DNA of 64,000 nt from Trebonia sp963785645 (GTDB lineage: Bacteria > Actinomycetota > Actinomycetes > Streptosporangiales > Streptosporangiaceae). Position numbers and translations under genes: made by a program. Location: assembly GCA_963785645.1 (NCBI GenBank), contig CAWAWG010000005.1, forward strand, positions 310,001 to 374,000, written 5' to 3'. Of this stretch, positions 46,880 through 56,782 are shown in pieces. The stretch's first letter is position 1. Every line of letters starts with the position of its first letter. The notes under the pieces are model-generated. The model had not been told where the DNA came from. It saw nothing but the letters and a program-made list of their open reading frames with translations, and did not search any database.

Positions 46880-47387
46880 ACACCAGCCTAAACATCGTTG
46901 TCACGACCTTCACCGCGACAAAACCGCAGGTCAGAGCAGGTGGTGCAAAGTGGAGGAAGAACTAGCCGCAGCATGCGGGGAGCGGGGGCGCTGGGCGGGC
47001 CGGCCACGCGCGTTCGGTGCCCGCCTTTTGAGCAACGACTGCGCGTGGGGACACCCCGCCCCGCTCCCGACCCCGGCCAGACAGTAATGAAGCGCACAAA
47101 AGGAGGCCGAACTCGTTCGGAAGACCTGAATTTCGTCGCTTACCGTGGTGAAGCTTGCATAATTGGAGGAAACGGAAGCTTGCTGAGGTTCCATCGGATA
47201 GGTTCCCGAGCGGGACAGACGTGCGGCGTGGCACATTCGGGGTAGCACCGCATAATGTCAATAGACGACGCACTCTCCGGCGCCGCAGTGGTCTTCCGGG
47301 GGACGACCCCCGTACCCTCGGGAGGGGTCTTCCAGGGATACGGCCCCCGTGCCTCGGCGCAAGCCGGTCCTTTTCGAGGAGGGCTTT
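46880..47387. other. Divergent mraZ-moxR promoter region
   Basis: About 510 bases without a credible gene. It holds the plus-strand GTGGT/GTGGA pair (46940-46954), an AT-rich spot (CATAATTGGAGG, 47157-47168) and an imperfect direct repeat at about 47291-47317 and 47326-47352 (GGTCTTCCGGGGGA / GGTCTTCCAGGGAT) just before moxR. Confidence 0.5.
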
Positions 47388-48377
47388 TTGGTACTCGACA
47401 CGGGGCGCGGCAGCGGTGTGCCAGGCAGCGCGCGGACGCTTGATGAACTGGTCGGTACCGCGCGGCAGGTCGGTACCGCCATCGAGTCGGTCATCGACGG
47501 AAAGGCCGAGGCGGTCAGGCTCGCGCTGATCGTCCTGCTGGCCGAGGGTCACCTGCTGATCGAGGACGTACCTGGTGTGGGCAAGACCATGCTCGCCAAG
47601 GCGCTCGCGCGGTCGATCGACGGCTCGGTGCGGCGGATTCAGTTCACCCCTGACCTGCTGCCGAGCGACATCACCGGAGTCAGCGCCTACAACCAGGAAC
47701 GCCGAGAGTTCGAGTTCAAGCCCGGACCGGTGTTCGCGAATATCGTCGTCGGCGACGAGATCAACCGGGCCTCGCCGAAGACACAGTCCGCGCTGCTTGA
47801 GTGCATGGAAGAGCGACAGGTCACCGTTGACGGCGCCACCTACGGGCTGGAGGCGCCGTTCATGGTGATCGCGACGCAGAACCCGATCGAGATGGAGGGA
47901 ACCTACCCGCTGCCCGAGGCGCAGCGTGACCGGTTCACCGCCCGGATCTCGATCGGGTACCCGACCGCGGCGGCCGAGCTTGAGATGCTTGACACGCACG
48001 GGTCGTCGTCGCCGCTCGACCAGCTGAAGCCGGTCGCGACCGCGCTCGATGTCCGCAAGCTGATCGAGGCGGTCCGCGGTGTGCTCGTCGCGGAGCAGGT
48101 GAAGGAGTACATCATCGCGCTGTGCGCCGCGACCCGGTCCGCGCCTGAGCTGCGGCTCGGCGCGTCGCCCCGGGCCGCGTTGCATCTGCTGCGGGCGTCG
48201 CGGGCGCGGGCGGCGCTCGACGGGCGGGACTACGTCATTCCGGACGACATCCAGGCCCTGGCGGGCCCGGTCCTCGCGCACCGCCTGCTGCCGACCGCCG
48301 AGGCGCTGGTGGAGCGGAAGCCGCCTGAGCAGGTGGTCGCCCGGCTCGTCGAGCAGACGCCGCTGCGGCGGCCCTAA
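47388..48377 (+). CDS. MoxR-family AAA+ ATPase
   Basis: 329 residues, intact. Walker A is LIEDVPGVGKTMLAKALARS; Walker B is NIVVGDEINRASPKTQSALL; sensor and arginine-finger regions are APFMVIATQNPIEMEGTYPL and PEAQRDRFTARI; the C-terminal lid has GASPRAALHLLRASRARAAL. MoxR proteins act as chaperones that mature or regulate partner proteins, often encoded next to DUF58 and transglutaminase genes as here. TTG 47388 has GAGGAGGG six bases upstream; GTG 47349 is an alternative. The next gene starts ten bases after the stop. Confidence 0.92.
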   Translation: MVLDTGRGSGVPGSARTLDELVGTARQVGTAIESVIDGKAEAVRLALIVLLAEGHLLIEDVPGVGKTMLAKALARSIDGSVRRIQFTPDLLPSDITGVSAYNQERREFEFKPGPVFANIVVGDEINRASPKTQSALLECMEERQVTVDGATYGLEAPFMVIATQNPIEMEGTYPLPEAQRDRFTARISIGYPTAAAELEMLDTHGSSSPLDQLKPVATALDVRKLIEAVRGVLVAEQVKEYIIALCAATRSAPELRLGASPRAALHLLRASRARAALDGRDYVIPDDIQALAGPVLAHRLLPTAEALVERKPPEQVVARLVEQTPLRRP

Positions 48378-48387
48378 GGAGGTCCTC

Positions 48388-49638
48388 ATGCGGGGACTGC
48401 TCAGGGCGCTCACGGTGCGCGGCCGGTCGTTCATCGCGGCCGGGACGGCGTCCGTGATCTGCGGGCTGCTTATCCCCGAGCCCGACCTCATCCGTATCGG
48501 AGCGCTGCTGGTCGCGCTGCCGCTGCTTTCCGCGTTCGGCGCCGGACGGGCCAGGTACCGGCTGTCCTGCGTGCGGTCGGTATCCCCGGTCCGGCTGCCC
48601 GTCGGGCAGTCCGCATCAATGACCGTCCGGCTTACGAACGTGTCGAAGCTGCGCACCGGGCTGCTGCTCGCCGAGGACACCGTCCCCTACGCGCTCGGAT
48701 CGCGGCCCCGGTTCATCTTCGAGGGAATCTCAGCCGGCGGCTCCCGCGCGTACACCTACCAGCTCGGCTCCGACACCAGGGGCCGTTACCCGATCGGACC
48801 GCTGCGGGTGCGGGTGGCCGACTCATTCGGGCTCGTGTCGATCACCCGGGCGTTCACCTCGACGTCGGTCCTGACCGTCACGCCGCGGATCATCCCCTTG
48901 GCCAAGCCGCCGATCGGCGGGTACTGGCTCGGCGACAGCGAGCACGGACGCCGGTCGATCGCGGCGTCCGGCGAGGACGACGTCGCGCCGCGCGCCTATC
49001 GCACCGGGGACAGCCTGCAGCGCGTGCACTGGCGGTCTACCGCGCGGTACGGGGAACTGATGGTCCGGCGCGAGGAGCAGTACTGGCGGAACACGGCGTC
49101 GCTGTTCCTCGACACGCGGCGCATCACTTACTCGTCGTCGATGTTCGAACTCGCCGTCACGGCGGCGGCATCGATCGGGGTGCACCTGGCGGGCGAGGGA
49201 TTCGAGGCACGGTTCGTAACCGCCGACGGAGAGGTACCGCGCCAGGGGACGTTCCGTGACACCCTGCTCGACACCCTCGCTGTGCTACGGCCTTCCCGGG
49301 CTGCTTCCCTTGAGGTGGGTGTGCAGGCCCTCGGCACGGGGGGCGGGCAGGTCATCGCGGTGCTCGGGGACATCCCGCCGGCCCAGGCGCGCGAACTCGC
49401 GGCCGCCCGGCGAGGTACCGCGCCCGGGGTCGCGCTGCTCCTGACGGAAAGCGGTGCGGCCAAGGTCGCCGCGAGCATGCAGATCCTGACGGCGGCCGGG
49501 TGGCGGGTCGCGGCCGTGCCGAACGCCGTGCGGCTCGCCGCGGCGTGGCAGGAGCTCTACCGGGGCGGCGGGTCCTCGGCGACGGCCGCCGGGGTTTCGA
49601 CGGTGCCGGATTCGGCGGGGAAGGCTGCTGATGCCTAA
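48388..49638 (+). CDS. DUF58 (vWA-like) protein
   Basis: 416 residues, intact. Two N-terminal membrane helices (SFIAAGTASVICGLLIPEPD and IGALLVALPLLSAFGAG), then a beta-rich region, then the DUF58 core YRTGDSLQRVHWRSTARYGE with LMVRREEQYWRNTASLFLDT. DUF58 proteins work with MoxR ATPases; the exact role is unknown. ATG 48388 has AAGGAGG eight bases upstream. The stop overlaps the transglutaminase gene by eight bases. Confidence 0.9.
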   Translation: MRGLLRALTVRGRSFIAAGTASVICGLLIPEPDLIRIGALLVALPLLSAFGAGRARYRLSCVRSVSPVRLPVGQSASMTVRLTNVSKLRTGLLLAEDTVPYALGSRPRFIFEGISAGGSRAYTYQLGSDTRGRYPIGPLRVRVADSFGLVSITRAFTSTSVLTVTPRIIPLAKPPIGGYWLGDSEHGRRSIAASGEDDVAPRAYRTGDSLQRVHWRSTARYGELMVRREEQYWRNTASLFLDTRRITYSSSMFELAVTAAASIGVHLAGEGFEARFVTADGEVPRQGTFRDTLLDTLAVLRPSRAASLEVGVQALGTGGGQVIAVLGDIPPAQARELAAARRGTAPGVALLLTESGAAKVAASMQILTAAGWRVAAVPNAVRLAAAWQELYRGGGSSATAAGVSTVPDSAGKAADA

Positions 49639-52076
49639 TCACCGGCGGACAGTGGCCGCGGCGTTCGCGGTGATCCTCGCGTCCGTGTCGCTGTACCCCA
49701 TCTTCATCGGGATGCTCTGGTTCTGGGCCGGCTGCGGGGCGGTCGTCGTCGTGGCGCTGGCGGGCACCGCGACCAGGCTGCGCCGGCTGCCGGTCGCGGT
49801 GGACCTGGCGCTCGGCGTGATCGCGCTGCTGTTCTACCTCAACCTCGCGTTCGCGAACGCCCGGTCGCTCTACCACCTGCTGCCCACGCCCGGGTCACTC
49901 GCGACGCTGTGGCACGTGGCGGGACAGGGGTTCAGCGACGCGTCCAAGTACGCTCCCCCCGTGCCTGAACTGCGGGGCATGGTGCTGCTCAGCGCCGCCG
50001 GAATCGGGTTCGCGGCCCTGCTCACCGACCTGATCGCGGTCCGGCTCAGCAGCGCCGCGCTGGCCGGGCTGCCGCTGCTGCTGCTGTTCACCGAGCCGTT
50101 CACGCTCAGCGTGTCGCGCGGCTTTCTCGGCACCACGATCGCGTTCTGCCTCTGCGTCGCCGGGTACCTGGCGCTGATGTCGAGCGAGGGCAGGGATCGA
50201 ATCCGCGAGTGGGAGCACCCGAACCCCACGGCCAGCGACGAGCCTGACACGCGGACGCTGGCGGCCGCGGGCAGGCGGGTCGGGTTCGCCTCGATCGTGG
50301 TCGCGCTCTGCCTGCCGCTGTTCATCCCCGGGTTGCACACCACCAGGCTGTTCGGCGCCGGCCAGCCGGGAATCGGCGGTTCGGGCGGCAGCGGGGGCGG
50401 CGGCGCGGGCACCGGGCCAGGCGCCGGGTTCCCCAACCCGACCACCCAGCTGACGCAGGAGCTGCACCAGTCGACGCTATCCGACGTGCTCGCCTACACC
50501 ACGAACGACCCCACCCCCGACTACCTGCAGATCTACACGCTTGACGCGCTCACCGGCGACAAGGGCTGGCAGATGTTCGCCCAGCCCGAGTCGCTGGCCG
50601 CCGTGAGCCCGCATTTGCCCGCCCCGCCCGGCCTCACCGCCACCTCGCCGGTGGCCGCGGAGACCACGACCGTCACGCTCGGTCCGGTCCCCCAGGACGA
50701 ATTCGGCGCGCTGCCCGTGCCCTACCCGGCAACGACCGTCACAGCGAACGGAACCCTGCGCACCGACCGCTCCACCCTCATGGTGTTTGACTCCGGTGTG
50801 TCGCTCGCCAAGCTGAAGTACACGGTCACCAGCCTCGCCGAGTCACCGTCCGGGCAGTTGCTCAGCGCCGCGCCGCCACCGGCCGCGGACATCGCGGCGC
50901 ATTACCTGTCGGTCCCTTCCTCCTACTACCCCCTGCGGAGCCTTGCTTCGTCCGTGGTGCGGGCCGCTGGCGCGAAAACACCGTACGCGGATGCCGTCGC
51001 GCTCCAGCAATGGCTGGCCGACTCTTTCACCTACTCGCTGAACGCGACGACGGTGCTCAACCCCAGCGAGCTGACGAACTTCCTCGAGGTCACCAAGAAG
51101 GGGTACTGCCAGCAGTTCTCCTTCGCCATGGCGGTGCTGGCCCGGCTGCTCGGCATCCCTTCACGGGTCGAAATCGGGTTCACGGCGGGAACGCGGGTCA
51201 GCCGGAACTCCTACCTGGTCACCACCGATGATGCGCACGCCTGGCCGGAGCTGTACTTCCAGGGATACGGCTGGCTGCGGTTCGAGCCGACGCCGACCGG
51301 CGCAAACGGGCAGGGCACCGCGTTCGCGCCTGGCTATACGGCCGGGCCGGCAGCCAGTCGGCGACGGGCCAGCCGGAGACGGCACCGAGCACCGCGCCAA
51401 CCGGCACGGTCATCGGGCAGAACCGCATTTCCGCGAACTCGCATGCCGACCTGGGATACGGCGCCAACGGCGAGCCGGTCAGCGCCACCGCCGGCTCGGT
51501 TAACCCGTGGGAGATATTCGGGCTGGTCGTGGCCGGACTGATCGTGATCGCGGCGGTCGCTCCCTGGTGCGCGCGGCGCACGATAAGGCGGCGACGCTGG
51601 GACGCTGGCGGCGCCGGGCTGAAGCCGGGACCACAGGGACCACCGGGACCGCGCGGGCCGAGCGGGTCAGGGCGAGGGACATCGCCTGGGCGCACGCGGC
51701 GTGGGAGGAGCTCAGGGACGACCTCACCGACTACGGCACGAGCGCCTTGCCCAGTGAGTCACCGCGCGCGGTCGCGGCCAAGGCTGGGACCGGGCTGAGC
51801 CTCGCCGACCCAGCGCGAGCCGCGCTCGGCCGCATCGCCATGGCCGAAGAACTCGCCCGGTATGCGCCAGCGCCCGCGGACGGGTCGGGGCTGCGAGCGG
51901 ACAGCGCCGCCGTGCGGCGGGCCATCGCCGCGGCGGTGCCTCGCGGGACCCGGTGGCGGGCACGGCTGCTGCCGGCCTCCGTGCTCGGGCCGACGTTTGG
52001 CGCGATCGCGTCGGCCGCCGATCCGTACCACGGATCGCGAGGCAGACGCCTCTTCAGAAGGAACGGCCTGTCTTAG
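49631..52076 (+). CDS. TgpA-like membrane transglutaminase (two frameshifts)
   Basis: About 815 residues. Five or six N-terminal helices (SVSLYPIFIGMLWFWAGCGA, LALGVIALLFYLNLAFANAR and others), a Gly-rich linker (GGSGGSGGGGAGTGPGAG), then an extracellular transglutaminase-like domain with catalytic Cys in KKGYCQQFSFAMAVLARLLG, His in DDAHAWPELYFQGYGWLRFE and nearby Asp. After a shift near 51355 comes the C-terminal helix WEIFGLVVAGLIVIAAVAPW, then another shift near 51590 and a cytosolic domain with RARDIAWAHAAWEELRDDLT. The moxR-DUF58-TgpA order is standard and suggests envelope protein processing. Confidence 0.88.
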
Positions 52077-52136
52077 TCAGGCCTGTCCTGACGGGGAACT
52101 GGCCCGACCGGGGAGCGGCGGTCGGGTGACGTTCCC

Positions 52137-52547
52137 TCAGAAGTCCCCTTCTTGCCGTCTGCGCCAGCGCTCGTCGATTCGCTCACCGAGAGTGCCGCGC
52201 GGCGTTTTAGCGCGACGCGAACGGCGAGAGCGGCTCTTGCCGGCCGTCCCTCGCTGCGTGGTGCCCACCGCGGCGGTGGCCATCTGCCGCCAGTTATTGA
52301 GCGCCCAAATGCCGCAAAGCAGCAGGACTACGAACCCTGCGACCGCCAGTCCGATCACCGCGAGGATAATGCCCGCAGCAATCATGGCCGCGCCAAGGGC
52401 CAAACCAACCAGCGCCTCTGCCACCCGACGCCGGTAGTGCACGCGGGGATCGCTGGAGCGAACTAGCCGGACTAGCCTCCGATCCTCCCTGTAGAGCGCC
52501 TGCTCGATCTGCTCGAGCTGACGCTGCTCATGCTCAGAGAGCGGCAC
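52137..52547 (-). CDS. DUF3040 membrane protein
   Basis: 136 residues, intact. The N-terminal signature PLSEHEQRQLEQIEQALYRE of DUF3040 is followed by two membrane helices (EALVGLALGAAMIAAGIILA and VIGLAVAGFVVLLLCGIWAL) and a basic tail. The start GTG 52547 is five bases after GGGAGG. DUF3040 genes are commonly found near mraZ and dinB in actinobacteria. Role unknown. Confidence 0.88.
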   Translation of the reverse strand: MPLSEHEQRQLEQIEQALYREDRRLVRLVRSSDPRVHYRRRVAEALVGLALGAAMIAAGIILAVIGLAVAGFVVLLLCGIWALNNWRQMATAAVGTTQRGTAGKSRSRRSRRAKTPRGTLGERIDERWRRRQEGDF

Positions 52548-52630
52548 GACGCCTCCCAAGGAACCCGGGGGGTGGGGTGACCTTCACCTCACGTTAGATA
52601 CCTGGTTCATTTCCCAGATTACGCGGCAGA

Positions 52631-53836
52631 TCACGCGGGTTGGAAGGGGCCTCCGGCTGGCTCTCTTGAGATGCCCGCCGAGCAGGGTCTTGAGAAGTTC
52701 CGAAGAGTGCCGGCCGGCCGCACCGCGTCGGTACCGAACCGGCTGGCGATCCGGTCCACTGCCTGCTCGACTTCCCGCCAGCCCGCCAACCGGTCACCGA
52801 ACGCGAGCTGGCGTGCCGCTCCCGTAGCCGGGCGCAGCCCCGCGGCGCGGACGCCGACGAGCCGCAGCCGGGCCCTGCCGTCGAGCCCTGAAGCCTCGTA
52901 AAGTGCGCACGCGGCCGTGTAGATCTCCCTGGCCACGTCGGTCGGCTCGCTGAGCGTCCTCGATCGCGTGATGGTCTTGAAGCTGGCGAGCCTGAGCTTC
53001 ACCGTCACCGTCCGGGCCACGCATCCGGCGGCGCGCAGCGCCTGCGCGGTCCGGCCGGACAGCCGCAGGAGCTCCTTCCTGACGACCTCCGGGTCATCGA
53101 CATCCGTTGGGAACGTCTCCTCGGCGCCGACGCTCTTCTCTTCCCGCCCCGGCGTGACCGGCCGCTCGTCCCTGCCCCAGGCAAGTGCGTGCAGGTGTGT
53201 CCCCACGACGCCGAACTCGCGCCGGAGCGTCGCCTCGGGTACGTGGGCGATATCACCGATCGTCCGCAGGCCGAGCCTGCCCAGCACCTCCTCGGCCCGG
53301 TCCCCGACACCCCAGAGCGCGCTCACGGGGAGGGGGTGGAGGAAGTCGAGCAGCCCGTTCTCCGCAACCACCGCAAGCCCGTCCGGCTTGCAGCGAGCCG
53401 AGGCGATCTTCGCGACGAACTTGACCGGTGCCACGCCGACGGAACAGGTGATGGACTGCTGTTCGCGGACCTGCCGCCTGATCAGCTCCGCGATGGCCCT
53501 CGGCGGGCCGAGCCTGCGCTGGGCGCCGGACACGTCAAGGAACGCCTCATCGAGGGAGAGCGGTTCCACCTCCGGGGTAACGGCACGGAAGATGGCCATG
53601 ACTTCCCTGGACACCTGGCCGTAGAGCCGGTGCCGCGGCGGGAGGAAGACTGCCTGCGGGCAAAGCCGCCGCGCCCGGCCAACGGGCATGGCGCTCCGGA
53701 CACCGAAGGCACGCGCCTCATAGGTCGCCGACAGGACCACGCCACGGGCGCCAAGTCCGCCAACCACGACGGGCCTGCCCCGCAGGCCGGGCTGATCGCG
53801 AAGTTCCACGCTCGCGTAGAAGGCGTCCATGTCCAC
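52631..53836 (-). CDS. dinB: Y-family DNA polymerase IV
   Basis: Translesion polymerase, 401 residues, intact. Catalytic blocks: DMDAFYASVELRDQPGLRGR (first Asp), YEARAFGVRSAMPVGRARRL, VEPLSLDEAFLDVSGAQRRL (Asp-Glu pair) and SITCSVGVAPVKFVAKIASA; helix-hairpin-helix LWGVGDRAEEVLGRLGLRTI; little-finger domain after residue 240. GTG 53836 gives VDMDAF; upstream in-frame codons read ADDAGCRILH, a usual DinB N-terminus, but lack ATG, GTG or TTG before a stop, so the true start may be a rare codon or hidden by an indel. No beta-clamp motif is obvious at the C-terminus. Confidence 0.92.
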   Translation of the reverse strand: MDMDAFYASVELRDQPGLRGRPVVVGGLGARGVVLSATYEARAFGVRSAMPVGRARRLCPQAVFLPPRHRLYGQVSREVMAIFRAVTPEVEPLSLDEAFLDVSGAQRRLGPPRAIAELIRRQVREQQSITCSVGVAPVKFVAKIASARCKPDGLAVVAENGLLDFLHPLPVSALWGVGDRAEEVLGRLGLRTIGDIAHVPEATLRREFGVVGTHLHALAWGRDERPVTPGREEKSVGAEETFPTDVDDPEVVRKELLRLSGRTAQALRAAGCVARTVTVKLRLASFKTITRSRTLSEPTDVAREIYTAACALYEASGLDGRARLRLVGVRAAGLRPATGAARQLAFGDRLAGWREVEQAVDRIASRFGTDAVRPAGTLRNFSRPCSAGISREPAGGPFQPA

Positions 53837-53946
53837 GTGCAGGATGCGGCAGCCAGCGTCGTCAGCGGACAGTCTCAGCTGACCGGGGACTCAGGCTCAC
53901 CTCCAACGCCTGACCGGCGGACTTTCGAGGCTACGGCATCCCGGCG

Positions 53947-54080
53947 CCGCGGGCCGCAGGCCCGCACCGGAGGTACGGGGGCACTCCACGAAAGACACCC
54001 TGCCAACCCGCCCGACCACGGCCCGTTCAGAGGCGCACCGGAGGCGTCGCGGGCCGCAGGCCCGCACCGGGGGTACGGGG
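53947..54080. repeat. Two 33-bp GC-rich direct repeats with internal palindrome
   Basis: Copies at 53947-53979 and 54048-54080, 101 bp apart, differing by one or two bases. Each contains the perfect palindrome GCGGGCCGCAGGCCCGC, so each can form a hairpin; the look is of a REP-type element. They lie between dinB and the methyltransferase gene. Confidence 0.75.
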
Positions 54081-54109
54081 GGTCGTCCCCCCGGGAGATG
54101 CACTCGCTT

Positions 54110-54151
54110 TTCGGGCCTGATAAGATCGCGCTTTTTGCGATCAGGCCCGAA
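54110..54151. terminator. Strong hairpin terminator after methyltransferase gene
   Basis: Arms TTCGGGCCT...GATCGC and GCGATC-AGGCCCGAA around the loop GCTTTTT, with a five-base bulge (GATAA). The probable stop codon of the methyltransferase (TGA, 54143-54141) lies inside the stem. Confidence 0.85.
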
Positions 54152-55017
54152 GAGCGAGCGAGCACGTGCAGCCGGGTAGCGATGTCCCGCAGCGGCGGGC
54201 AGGTGGCCGCGGCTTCCTCAAGTTCACGCAGCGCCTCGGCGGTCGCCGGGTCTGCCCCGCGCCCGGCAGCAGGCTGGAGAAGATCCGGATGCCGTGCGCT
54301 TCACCGACCCGCAGGCCGGCTCCTTCGATCAGCGCGGTCAACTCGGGCAGGGTGAACCGTCGCGCCGCCGAAGGCCCCGGGCTTGCGCCCGATGACACGG
54401 GACTTGACGACACGGGGCCTGACGACCGCCGCTGCGGGCAGCATCGCCCGCGCCTCGGCGTACTTCCCGGCCAGAGCCCGCTGCAGCACCGCCGCGACGG
54501 TGTTGGCGGCCAGCACGCTGACCGTGCCGCCTGGCCGCAGCACGCGGGCGATGGCCGCGAGCGCGGCAGCCGGCGAATCCACGTATTCCAGTAGGTTGTG
54601 GCAGATCACCAGGTCCGCACCGCTCCTGTCGGCGCCGGTCCGGTCGGCACGTACCGGGCTCGCCGACCACGGCGGCAGGTCGGCGGCCTCGCCCTGGACC
54701 TCGGTGAGGGTGACGCCACTCTCGGCGGCCCGCCAGCGCGCGGCGGCGAGGGCATCGGGGCTCGGGTCCACCACGGTGACCCGGTGACCGCGGCTGGCGA
54801 TGCTGACGGCGAGCCCGCCGGTCCCCGCGCCTACGTCGACGACGTCCAGGGCGGCCCGGCCCGACTGCGCGACCCGCGCCGCGATGACATCGGCCAGGAC
54901 GTCCCAGACCAGCGACGATCTCGACCCGTCGCGCTTACGCCCGTGTCCGGTTCGGCGTCCGGGCCACGCATACCGGGCACGGCTCTCGCGGGAACCTCTG
55001 CGGTCACTCTTAACCAC
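54141..55017 (-). CDS. Class I SAM-dependent methyltransferase (two frameshifts)
   Basis: About 285 residues. Motif I is ALDVVDVGAGTGGLAVSIAS, motif II VTVVDPSPDALAAARWRAA, then ADLVICHNLLEYVDSPAAAL and VLRPGGTVSVLAANTVAAVL. This fits Methyltransf_11/UbiE-like enzymes such as SmtA. Shifts near 54375 and 54265 separate it from FTLPELTALIEGAGLRVGEA and HGIRIFSSLLPGAG. The end is placed at TGA 54141, within the terminator stem; another frame would read on to 53875. The start (GTG 55017, VKSDRRGS) is tentative. The substrate is unknown. Confidence 0.8.
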
Positions 55018-55092
55018 TCCCCAGGTTGCATGGCGCAGTCTCACTGTAGTGCGGGCGGCCGGGCCGCGCGCCGCCCGCCCGAGAGCAAGCCC

Positions 55093-55121
55093 TTGACTAC
55101 CTTATGTATTTATTACATAAC
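55093..55121 (+). promoter_or_regulatory. Promoter with embedded palindrome upstream of VC0807-like gene
   Basis: -35 TTGACT (55093-55098), a 17-bp AT-rich spacer and -10 CATAAC (55116-55121). The spacer carries the inverted repeat TTATGTA-TTTAT-TACATAA (55102-55120), a likely operator. Confidence 0.55.
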
Positions 55122-55264
55122 CAATTGTGGACAGAGGGGTTGAACCCGGGACCGTCAGGTCCCGTTCTAATGGATCGTGGAGACCTCACTCAGACGGTTT
55201 CGCCAAGCGGGCGAAAGCGACAGCCGCGTAAGCGAATGACCCCACCAGACCATCCCGGGCACGT

Positions 55265-55915
55265 ATGCTCAACCGCATGCCAGCCGCCACCGAGCACCTC
55301 GAGCTCCCCCATCCCCGGCGCCTGATCTGGACGTCCGCGTGGAGCATGGCAGAGTCCGTCGGGCTGCCGTTCGGCACCTACGTCGTGGTCACCGACGTGG
55401 TGAGCCCGGACGCGGGGCTGCTGGCGGGCACGGCGGTGGTGTGGCTGCTGATCGCGCTGCGCAAGGTCGTCACCGGGTCGGTCACCTCGCTGCTGATGAT
55501 CTCCGCGCTCGTGCTCACCGTGCAGACCGCGGTCGCGATCAGCACCGGCTTCCTGTGGATGTTCGAGCTCCAGTTCCCGCTCGGGAACCTGGCGATGTGC
55601 GTCATGTTCGCGCGCACCGCGCCGACCCGTAAGCCGCTGGTCGCGCAGCTCGCGGCGGAGGTAGTGGCGCTCAAGCAGCCGCATCCCGGGCTGCACCGCT
55701 TCTTCCAGGGCGCGACCTGGCTCTGGGCGGGGCTCTTCCTGCTGCTGACGCTCGGCCTGGCGGTCATGATGGTCACCGAGCCGTTCAAGCTCTTCATGCT
55801 GCTGTCGACGGTGGTCACCATCGGGTTGACGGTGGTCGGCGCGGGCATCTGCGTCCTGTGGTTCTTCGCCGTCATCCGCCGCCTCGGCCTGCGCCTGCAC
55901 TTCACCGCCGCCTAG
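55265..55915 (+). CDS. VC0807-like (DUF3159-type) membrane protein
   Basis: 216 residues, intact, five to six predicted helices: LPFGTYVVVTDVVSPDAGLL, LLAGTAVVWLLIALRKVVTG, LLMISALVLTVQTAVAISTG, WLWAGLFLLLTLGLAVMMVT and VVTIGLTVVGAGICVLWFFA. The motif MFARTAPTRKPLVAQLAAEV is characteristic of the VC0807/DUF3159 group. Function unknown. Start ATG 55265; ATG 55277 (MPAATEHLE) is as likely, neither having a strong ribosome site. Confidence 0.7.
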   Translation: MLNRMPAATEHLELPHPRRLIWTSAWSMAESVGLPFGTYVVVTDVVSPDAGLLAGTAVVWLLIALRKVVTGSVTSLLMISALVLTVQTAVAISTGFLWMFELQFPLGNLAMCVMFARTAPTRKPLVAQLAAEVVALKQPHPGLHRFFQGATWLWAGLFLLLTLGLAVMMVTEPFKLFMLLSTVVTIGLTVVGAGICVLWFFAVIRRLGLRLHFTAA

Positions 55916-56185
55916 CCCTCGTCCGTCGGTTACGGCCTCGGCCGCCTTATTGCCGCGCGCAGCGGGTCCACGGCTCCTGGCGAGCCCGTGTATCGCCCTG
56001 TCGGATCCTACGTGTGCGCGCGCGCTCGACGCTATGCCAGCGGGCCTCGCCGGTCGGTCTCCCGAGCCGGGACCGGGCCTCTCTCGGCGCTCGTGGCGAG
56101 CCGACGCTGCCCTGGGTCAGTCCGCCTGGGCGCGGACAGCGCTACGTGCGGGGGCGCGGTTCTCCCGGCCGGGGCCGGCGACTGG

Positions 56186-56685
56186 TCATCGTCGTCCGCG
56201 TACGGGTCCACGTCGTCCTCTCCGTCTTCCTCGTCCTCGCCGGTCCGCCGAGGCGAAGGCGGAGGCCTCCGGGTCGAGGGAGAGGGTGGGCTTCTCGGCC
56301 TTGATGCGCGCGAGGACGCCGTTCACGAACGACGGGGAGTTATCCGTGGACAGGTCCTGGGCCAGGGCGACGGCCTCGCTGATCGCCACGCCGTCCGGCA
56401 CGTCGCCGGCCCACAGGAGCTCGTAGACGCCGATCCGCAGGATGTTCCTGTCGACGGCGGGCATCCGCTCCAGGGTCCAGTCGACCAGGTTCCAGGAGAT
56501 CAGCTCGTCGATGCGCTCGCTGTGCGTCGCCACGCCGCGGACGAGCTCGGCCGCGTACGGCTGAACCGGCACGTCGCCGACGCGACTGCCGCTCGCTGCA
56601 GCAGCTCAAGCGTGGGCAGGCCGCGCAGCTCGGACTCGAAGAGGATGTCAAGCGCCCGCTTGCGCGCCTTGCTACGCGCGGCCAT
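56186..56685 (-). CDS. nusB: Transcription antitermination factor NusB (one frameshift)
   Basis: NusB binds boxA RNA with NusE and promotes complete rRNA transcription. The N-terminus is RSKARKRALDILFESELRGL; after a shift near 56582 come VQPYAAELVRGVATHSERID, ISWNLVDWTLERMPAVDRNI, LRIGVYELLWAGDVPDGVAI and DLSTDNSPSFVNGVLARI. A basic or acidic tail ends the protein. ATG 56685 has GAGAGGA upstream. The pepQ-efp-nusB order is conserved in actinobacteria. Confidence 0.92.
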
Positions 56686-56782
56686 GTGATCCTCTCCGAG
56701 ACACCGGGGTACGAAGCGACCTCGGGTCAGTGAGTCGCCGGAGACGATGGCGCCATGCATGACGCGGCAACAGGACGATATC

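Noticed and set aside
55130..55180. tRNA-like sequence (GGGGTTGAACCCGGGACC)
   Set aside because: It resembles a T-arm but no matching acceptor, D or anticodon stems can be found on either strand.
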